A DNA stretch of 64,000 nucleotides, taken from positions 8,955,221-9,019,220 of the forward strand of contig NC_092027.1 in the NCBI RefSeq assembly GCF_042242105.1, read 5' to 3'. This DNA is from Pempheris klunzingeri (Eukaryota; Chordata; Actinopteri; Acropomatiformes; Pempheridae). This document shows positions 55,828 through 64,000 of the stretch, piece after piece. Under the pieces are notes generated by a model. That model was not told the DNA's origin and searched no databases. It saw only the letters and a list, made by a program, of their open reading frames with translations. Each line of letters begins with the position of its first letter. The first letter of the stretch is position 1. Made by a program: the position numbers and the translations under genes.

Positions 55828-57247
55828 GTTATCTGTTTGTGTGCACTGTTTATCCACAGGTCGATCACCGGACGCTAGCTAGCAATAAATCAGCGCCTTA
55901 CGTTACTGTTTATATTAGCTTGGTAGCTAATAGCCGGTTGTCCATTTTGAGAAGAATTGCCAAGACAGCACAGACGAGAAATGCGCTGCAGCCTCGAAAA
56001 GATATTTCTAGAAAATAAAAAGCCTTATGGGGGGACCTTAATAATGGTCCTCGTCGTGTTCAGAGACATCACGCAGGGCGTACGCAGTTCGTGCTAGTCA
56101 TAGACTGTGTGATGCTAGCAATGAGCACGACAGCGGCGGCTGATTTACGACAGTCCGAATTACCGTAATAACTATGTACGGCCCTACTTGTAATGTAATG
56201 TACATTTTATATATATATTTTTATATAAAATGTGAAAATGTCATTCTTTATTTAGCCTCAAGATTTCACAAGACACTGAAACCTAGTATTGTCTGGTTTG
56301 TATTGCACCATGTGAATATTGTATAAAGTTTCTTTTTGTACTAATTTTTATGCAAACATTAAGGATAATTTTACAAAATGATTTTTCATATTTGATAGAC
56401 CTAAATAACTGCTTGGACTATAGAAAAAAGCTATTTACAACGATATGACCGCACCTTATACTGGATTATATTTAAAACATTATCATTATATGAATACTAG
56501 TGGTTGCAGTAGTGGAAGCATTAGTAACATATTTAAAACAGTATTGTAAAGAATTAAATACTATCATTATCACTTCTATCACCAATATTGTTGCATTTTA
56601 TGTTACATACACATCACAATTTTTCTATTATAAATGAATGTATTTCCTATTATATCATTATAACATGAGTGTATGTACATATTATAACACCCCTGTATAC
56701 TTTAATATATTTTCATGTATATTGCATCTATTATTGATAGTTTGCACGTTTACACTCATATTTATGTTATAGATAAAAAAAACACACACAATCACACGCA
56801 TAATCATTTTAACATTGAATTTATCAGATCTTGTATGAAGGTAGTTGTAATGTACTGTATACAGCTTTTGTTCGTCATTGATGGGCTTTTGTTCATATAC
56901 TTTACTTAATCTGTTCTTTTTCTTTTCATCTGTTTTCTTACATCTTGACCTGTGTTGTGCTGCTGTAACGTGAATCTGTTCACATGGTTGCATACTGCAT
57001 ACGTGCATGGCTTTAACACTCCTGTTTACTGTAATGCATACATTCCTTATCGGATAAATGCGGCCCCCCACTGTTTGCCAATGTTTATTATCTGTGTTGT
57101 GCATCCCCCACCGACGCACGTCCTGACTGCGTCGATAATATCAAACTATTTTAGTGTGTGATCACATGTTGTGGGTCCAGTTTCCTCGAAGCGCTCTGTG
57201 GACCACGTGACGCAGCTCTCCGTGGTGTCAGAGTGGAAAAGAAACAG
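55828..57247. promoter_or_regulatory. Divergent C1orf43/ubap2l promoter region
   Basis: The C1orf43 side (55860-55940) has GCTAGCTAGC and TAGCTAATAGCC elements. The middle (56180-57060) is AT-rich with no gene. The ubap2l side (57180-57247) is CpG-rich with an E-box CACGTGAC at 57204-57211 and a possible non-coding first exon ending GAAACAG before donor GTAAAT at 57248. Confidence 0.45.
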
Positions 57248-57589
57248 GTAAATTCAGTCTCTCGCTTATTGTGTGAGCGAGTCGGTTCGTTATATTTTCC
57301 CAATTTAGTAGTATCAATTTAGGGTTCAGGAACTATATCCTGTCCTAAATCCGACTAGAAGGTCGACAACGAGACCACTTGTCGGTCGGTTGTGTAGCAG
57401 TGTCTAATATTGAGCCGGGTTTCTGGTCAGTATTGCCTGTTATTTATTTTCATTTTAGGGGCCTGCAGGCCTACATTTAGCCTCGGTGATTTCTGATTCG
57501 AGAGCCCGGACATCAGGTTATACCGGGGCCCGGATGGCTGTGAAGGATGTAGGGTGTTTGGGCAGTTAGTGAAGCCGTTACTTCGCTAA

Positions 57590-57970
57590 CGCAGCTTTCT
57601 GGCTAACGTTGCCTAGCTATGTTAAACGACGGCAACTAGCGATGGCTAGTTCGTTGAGTTAGCATGGCTAGCTGTCGTTAGCAGACAACTAGTGACAGTC
57701 GAGTGACATGGGCGTTTTTGGTTTGGTCGAACATGAAACCCTCACTGCTCGCTAATTATTTTGTTGGCTATCAAGCTAGGTTAGCTAACGTTAGCAACTG
57801 AGCGCGGTGTAGCTAGTTATCGGCGCTCGGCTAGCTGGTTAGCTAGCGGCTGATAAAGTTAGCCTCGTTGTCGCCATGAGGTGAAGCCGTGAGAAGCGGA
57901 AGCCCACCGAGACTTGAACGCTGGTCGCTTTCCCCTAATCATTAGCTAGTTGGCTAGCATTGTGGCCATG
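57590..57970. repeat. TAGC-rich palindrome cluster in ubap2l intron 1
   Basis: Dense GCTAGC, GTTAGC, GCTAAC and CTAGTT words, including the 12-bp palindrome GCTAACGTTAGC at 57784-57795 overlapping GTTAGCTAAC. They occur in CpG-rich DNA just downstream of the likely first exon. Confidence 0.75.
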
Positions 57971-58663
57971 TGGCTGGCTAGTGGAATTGGATATGTTCGA
58001 CGGGCCCTGGCTTTAGGCTTGTTTGTGGGCTAGCCCAAACAGGGTTTTACGTAACTGGTCCAAGATTAAGGAGTCGCTGTCGATAGAAAGGTTAACAGTT
58101 TGCTATCAAGCAGAGATGTAACGCTAGTTGGTTGTCTTAAGTATGTTTGTACCTTATCTTTCTCCTATTGATTGTGCAGTTCACTGTAGACCAATCAAGA
58201 ATAGGCTTTGTGGTCATATTGTTGTTTCACAATATAGGCTAACCAAACGCCACCATTGCTACTTTAATGTAGAAAGCGTTGCATAATGCTCTGAAGAGGT
58301 AAATAAGTTAGCCTCTGTTGTGCTCTCAGTGCGGCAGTGCACCGTGGCACTCCTGCTTCCCGGGTCAAACCCGTGGCTCGCTTTGGTTGCAGACATTGCC
58401 TAAGAAAGGGGGCTGAAACACACCCTTTGTCAACGTTTTCCATGCGTCCCTGGGAACAAAGCTGATTGTGTCTTCCTGATATCGCTGCTAGCTCCCCCCC
58501 ACTAGGCAATAAGCTACCGGGCAGTTTGAGGAAGTAGTATGCAAGCGTACCAGGCGTGTACATTACATAAGTAGGTCATAGTCATACATATGTGACGCCT
58601 CTCTCATCCCTTTCTCCTCAGGTGTCATTCCTTTGTAAATACTGTTATTTGTATATACTGTAA

Positions 58664-61600
58664 ATGATGACGTCCATGGGCGGGAACCGACCCCGGGGCA
58701 GCTGGGAGCAGACACAGGGCCAGACACAGAGTCAGACACAGCACAAGCAAAGGCCTCAGGTACTCTCACCACCTGTCACACTGCCAAGACGCACCGTGAT
58801 TCGCACCAGAGTTTAATACAGTCACATCAACTCAGTGTTCCTAGTTTTGTTAGACTCATCCTTTCTGGCCACAACATTGTTATTTTAGATAACATGAAAA
58901 GCTGAACACAATATGCTGAGCTATTACATGTAAAATGAAAAGATATGCCAGTTACAGACCTATTATTATATAGCCTTTTGATAAGTTTAAAGGAGACTAA
59001 AGTTAGTATACACTACAGGATAACTTTATATTTTAACATCTGCAGGAGAATCTTTGATTTTAGCCATTAGGGATTACAGCTTCAGTCTGAACTACACCGA
59101 TCAATTCAGACACTGAACTAAGTCAATCAGCGAACATCACACAAACTTGATAGTGACGATGTTGTGTTTGGGCAGGTCTTAAGCATGTATGAACATTCTA
59201 CCATCTGACTGCCTAGTGTTAGTATGTTTACGCCAAAGACAAAACTTTCTGAAATTAATCATGACAAGCGTATAGGATGCACAGCTGTTTCCATATGTAA
59301 TATATATGTTCCTTCAGTGTTACAGTGTACACACGAAAAACAGATATAGTATAAATAGAAAACAAGTACAAAGACAGTAAAGCACAAGTAGTATTTTGCT
59401 GAGTAAACCTAAAGCGGACGCAGTGTCCGTGTACACTGTCATGACAGAATAGCAAAGTCTTTTCCCAGCATAATGTACAGTGCAACCAAAGTAGTAGTTG
59501 GATTTTGTCAGTTAATTACTTTAGAGCTAGATTTTTTTGGCTAAATATGAGTTTGTCCTTTCTCATTTTATGAGAATGCAAGTTGTTGTTTGTTGCACTT
59601 ATTGGGTGTTTCACTCTTGGACAGGCCACTGCAGAGCAGATCCGACTCGCGCAGATGATTTCAGACCACAATGATGCAGACTTTGAAGAGAAGGTCAAAC
59701 AGGTGAGCAGACGCACATGCTTTTGTCCTGCCTCGTGCAAGTCTGTCTTACTCCTTTCTGAAATAAGTGACACTGCATTGTGTTGTACATAAAGTATTAC
59801 GTCAAGCATATTTTGCGCCTGTGTGTGTGTGTCTTATGCTTTGAGTTGTCAACAAGCACAGAAAGTCACAATATTCAGTACATTATATCAATGCTGCAAT
59901 GTTGGTGGATTGTCAACAACAGAATGTACGAGTCTCAAAAAAGTGCTATATTGAAATCATGTTTTGTGAATATCCTTGAAATGGGTTAATCAGCTATGGT
60001 AGGGATAAGAAAAAATGCTTCATGTATTTTAAGTCACAATCCTCAAATTCTACCTCGGTTATGAGAAATAGACCAAGCGAAGGGAGTTCCGTTTTGTCTT
60101 TTTTTGTTTGTTATGCGGTTAAAAATCTGAGGTGCCATCCTGGATATTACTGGCTGGTGATATTAAATCTTGGTAGTTTCATGCTTTTCACAAACATGTG
60201 AACTGCTCTAGCATAACTCCACTATAGATTTGATTACTTGACTGCACTCAAGCTAAATAACCTTATCCTGTTCATGTGGGTTTAAATTACTTTTCAGTGT
60301 CGTTATACAGAATCTGGCATTAATTCACATGTGGTCTGTCCATTTTAATGATTGTGCCAAGTTAAAATGGCATCTGAGGACAGATAGTCCTCAAACTGGT
60401 CACCAGGACCTTTTGATGAGAGTTTATCTCTTGCATACTCAATTATAGTGTGTGATCATTTCAAAAACACTGAAAGATGGTGTGCTGTCGGCCTTAATTT
60501 AAAATGAAGCTTGTGTCCAAGCTTCCAACATGACCAAGATGCTGAATCCCTGCTGCTATCCGACATGCACAGGTCACTGACCCTGTGTCTGATCTATGCG
60601 TTTAAAACTTTATGCATAGTGTCAGGGGTCACTTATGTGTCTCATTGTGCCATTCCTCCTTTTCCAGCTGATTGACATCACAGGCAAGGACCAGGATGAG
60701 TCTATGATCGCACTGCACGATTGCAACGGGGATGTCAACAGAGCCATTAACGTGTTGCTGGAGGGTAGCCCAGACACTGTGAGTATTGGCTTTGTGTGAG
60801 GGCTTAGCGTTGTGGGGGCCAGATTCTGGAGAAATCGGTGCTACACTGGGTTAGATAACCATGATATTGGACTAACGGTTTACACTGTAGGGGTAGGGCT
60901 CCTGTGAAGGTATAGCTTGGTACGAAATGGAAGTTTTCCTAGTTAAGACAAAGCTGCATGTAAAGGTCACTGTAAACACATTTCCTTTATATCCCCTGCT
61001 GGTTAGTGTTGTCACTTCTGCAGGCCCATGGTATGTTTTCTTTGAACCATAAAGAAAAATGAGTGCTTTCACACATTTATTAGTCACACCTTATCAATTA
61101 CAGCACCGTATCTGCTTGTAATTTAATATATGACCAATTCTTAGATATTACAGGGCATAAATTGGCATTGCACACAACTGCATTGAGGACCAGCTGAATG
61201 AGCCTTCATAGTTACTTAAAAGTTTTGATATAAAAGTAAGTAGTAGAACATAGGGGGGATATTGAAACCAGAGAGTGGAAAAGGGCTTGCCAGCACATTA
61301 ATCAGACCTGATTAGGGGTTGTCAGCTACTTGGATTGTTAAGATACAGACTCGGTGGAGAGACTTTAAAATAAACTCGTTCAATATGGCTTGCTGGGAAA
61401 TTACTGACAAGACGAACAGAATTTGTTTTTGTTTTCACTTTGTAATTTGAAGTAGCTGCTGTCATGTGGTCCACACAAACTTAAAGTTCTGTAAGTTCTT
61501 AAAGCATCTGTTGAAGTGTAATCCAGCTGGGAAGTAGTCAGACATAGTTTATGGTTCCTAAGTCTATTTTTGGCTCACTGGCTGACCAATCAATTTTTTC

Positions 61601-62886
61601 AAGTAAATGCCATACTGACCGCCGGTCAACACTCAACATCTGGCTTAATTGTTTATGAATAAATGAATAAATTTGCTTTAGTATCGATCACATTTTAGTT
61701 GGGCACATTGTCCTGTTGTTAATGGCAGTGGTTCAAAGTCAATAAACCTGGCAGTATATTGACCTAAAGGAATAACAGTGTAACGCTGTCTTTATTTCTT
61801 CCTAAGGACTCTTGGGAAATGGTGGGGAAGAAGAAAGGGGTGTCAGGCCAGAAGGAGACTAGCCAGGCAGAGACCGGAGAGGAAGGAAAAGAGAACAGGG
61901 AGAAAGGAGGAGAGAAAGATGTAGCACGTCGTCGAGGTGGCGCTCCACGCAAGGGCCGCGGAGCCAGCAGGGGACGAGAGTGTAAGTGTGTTCCTTTACT
62001 GTGCTTTTTACACTGACTGTTTTTGCTTTATATTATATTCCTCTGACAGAGTTCCATGCTGTCCACACTCATGAATATATATGCCACATTTGATTTATTG
62101 TGTTTAAAAAATAAAAAATAAAAAAAATTGCAGTTTCTTCACATCAACTGCATGAAAGCAGGTTATTCAAACCAAGATGTGGTGTTGTGCTACTTTAATA
62201 AGTTTAAGGTGAACATGTCATATTTTAGCTCCTTTATCCCCTGCTTCGATATATAGCTAAAGCATGCTTTTTAGGGGTTATTGATAAGGTCACAAAGTTG
62301 CGGTTGTATGAACGGTCTCTACCAACACAGCAGTAATTACCTATTTATTAGCTTTTTATTTGAAGGTCCTGTCTCCTTGCATTTTTCTAATGGTACCATC
62401 TAACGACTTGCTGCACACCACTAGAGCCTTCTTTGCTCTAACTGTGAATGAAGCATCACTCAGGCTCTTTATATGGTATCAAAATTTTTAAAATGGTCTC
62501 TCTGTAAAGTAAAACACATCTTTTATCTGAGCCGTGTCTAAATCTGATGTTCTCTGTTTTCTCAAGTTCGTGGTCAGGAGAATGGCTTGGATGGAGGCAA
62601 GGCTGGAGTAGCTGGAAGAGGTGCGGAGCGAGGCCGAAGGGGAAGAGGCAGAGGAAGAGGGACTGTTGGTAAGTGGCTCTAATCCTCTGTAGTTGAACTT
62701 GTTGGTGAAAGAAATTCATCCAATCAAAACGGGGGATGGAGGGAGCATTTTTATGACATATTTATGTGAAAAGCTGCCATTTATTGTTGTGACTAATTGT
62801 CAAACAAAGAAAGTGAAGTAGGCTCTTGTTGTCTCCTCAGGAGTATCTGGACGGCGAGGAGGCAGATTTTCAGCGCAGGGCATGGG
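58664..62886 (+). CDS. ubap2l: Ubiquitin-associated protein 2-like (5' part; runs off right edge)
   Basis: Partial gene; coding exons 58664..58759, 59625..59702, 60668..60778, 61807..61981, 62567..62668, 62841..62886, then an intron running off the window (202 complete residues, last codon split). UBAP2L is an RNA-binding, stress-granule-nucleating protein. Visible: N-terminal MMTSMGGNRPRGSWEQ, HKQRPQATAEQIRLAQM, the UBA domain (about 52-91; KVKQLIDITGKDQDESMIAL and GDVNRAINVLLEG), DSWEMVGKKKGVSGQK, then Arg/Gly-rich [29 protein letters not shown] and SGRRGGRFSAQGM, the RGG region that is methylated in mammals. Two tandem ATGs open the frame; the first is used here, as in mammals. The acceptor at 58621 precedes 42 bases of 5'UTR. 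UBAP2 is the paralogue, but the sequence and C1orf43 linkage favour UBAP2L. The 3' half is outside the window. Confidence 0.93.
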
Positions 62887-64000
62887 GTAAGGGAACACCT
62901 GCGTTGCCTAAATCCAGAGGGCCTTTTGTTCCACTTTTACCTGTTGCCATGGTCACCAGAGAGCAGGACCCCAGCCTATTGTTAAGCGTTAATCCAAAGG
63001 AGGGAGGACATAACGTCAGCCAATGACATGCAACGGCGTGGGCCGAATATCTCTCTTCAGAGTGCACCGTGTCTAAACATTTTATTTAGATTTAGGTGTA
63101 GAGGACCAAATTGGTTAATTTAAACTGTCTCTGCTCTCTGGCCCTGGGCTGTAGTGCAATTTTGTGCTGTTCTTTGTGTGTGTGTGTGTGCTGTTAATGT
63201 CAGTTGATGAGTTGGCGTCTTATACTTTCTACTAAGTGTCATAACAGAGGAAGTGCTTCTCAACTGTGATGACATTCTTGACTCGTTGTCATTTAATGGG
63301 CCACATCGCACATAAACATGTCCTGCCTCTGATAAGCACTCAGGTGTGACGTGATCTTATTCTGCAGTTATAAATCTTTAAATCTTCTTGGAGTTTGTGG
63401 AAGTAGCATATTTGACAAAATCTTGCTTTCTCTAGCGAGGTCAAGGGCTGTGTGGTTTCCTCCAAAGAAAAGCCTGAGCGTAATTTTCACGTCTATTAAA
63501 AACAAAGTATTGAATGTGTACGTCAAATATATATTCATAGCACTGCTATAGTAGCTTTGAAGAGTCACAGTAGGTAGAGACATGAACCTGAACGAACTGA
63601 AAGCGTTATGGTGTAATTTACAGATGTTTGCTGAAGTGGTGGTGCACACTATAAGGTTGCATCTGTGTTTCTCTGACACTGTGGGAATGTCCTACAATAT
63701 TTTAAATATATTTGTAGAGTGTGGACCCAGATATTGACTCACATATCCCAAGGAACACAACAGTCATTGTGATTTGTTTCATATTGGCTCCAGTTATTGG
63801 TTGTTTTTGTTGAGCTGAGAGCTGGGACTTTCCAACTCCAAATGCATCAAGTGCTGGCTGAGATGTTCTCCTATCACCTAACCCCCCCCCACCCACCCAC
63901 CTTCACGCCACACAACAACTTTGTGCTTTTGCTTCTTGCTGCTAGCAGACACAGTTTACCAGCTTGGCTTCAGTGTTAGCTAAACACAGCGACTTAAAGG
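62887..64000 (+). other. ubap2l: ubap2l intron to right edge
   Basis: Follows donor GTAAGG at 62887. I see no further ubap2l exon (expected to start with the TFNPADY-like block), only a (TG)n run near 63176 and a C-rich CCCACCC run near 63882-63900. Confidence 0.6.

Noticed and set aside
56682..57161. ORFs of 64-145 codons on both strands in the AT-rich C1orf43-ubap2l spacer
   Set aside because: AT-rich composition with Asn/Ile/Tyr/His bias and no family resemblance; consistent with chance.

Overview
This is vertebrate nuclear DNA, almost certainly from a ray-finned fish and probably a percomorph. The genes are split into short exons by GT-AG introns and many compact introns. The proteins are recognisable orthologues of human genes. 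The non-coding DNA holds (TG)n tracts and interspersed repeats typical of spiny-rayed fishes. I saw no prokaryotic, organellar or viral genes and no CRISPR array or rRNA.

Layout, left to right: (1) 1-5751, minus strand: 5' part of she (SH2-domain adapter E), with the SH2 domain lying off the left edge. (2) 8045-10642, plus: complete pygo2 (Wnt co-activator with a PHD finger) and its 3'UTR to about 12.3 kb. (3) 17994-31384, plus: complete 19-exon coding region of cingulin (cgn), preceded by a GC-rich putative promoter near 13.1-13.4 kb and ending at a poly(A) signal near 32.7 kb. (4) 37333-52659, plus: tuftelin 1 (tuft1), 13 coding exons with an 8.7-kb first intron; its 5' end is the least certain part. 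(5) 54342-55827, minus: complete 7-exon C1orf43/NICE-3 homologue, convergent with tuft1. (6) 58664 to the right edge, plus: the first six coding exons of ubap2l, divergent from C1orf43. Splice junctions were read by hand; reading frame is preserved across every junction, and predicted lengths (pygo2 593, cgn 1189, tuft1 414, C1orf43 253 residues) fit the families.

The genes do not form one pathway. Cingulin and tuftelin are coiled-coil junction/cytoskeleton proteins of epithelia, pygo2 is nuclear, she is a phosphotyrosine adapter, C1orf43 is a small membrane protein and UBAP2L is an RNA-granule protein. They belong together by ancestry: as I recall, all six human orthologues lie in 1q21.3 but spread over several megabases, so this is a compact teleost version of that block.

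I found no convincing previously undescribed system. The most interesting leads are two cingulin introns whose retention would stay in frame, TG-repeat tracts abutting cingulin exons, candidate alternative first exons of tuft1, a shared TAGC-type palindrome around three promoters, and several strong inverted repeats. All are inferences from reading the sequence; no alignment, RNA or database search was run.
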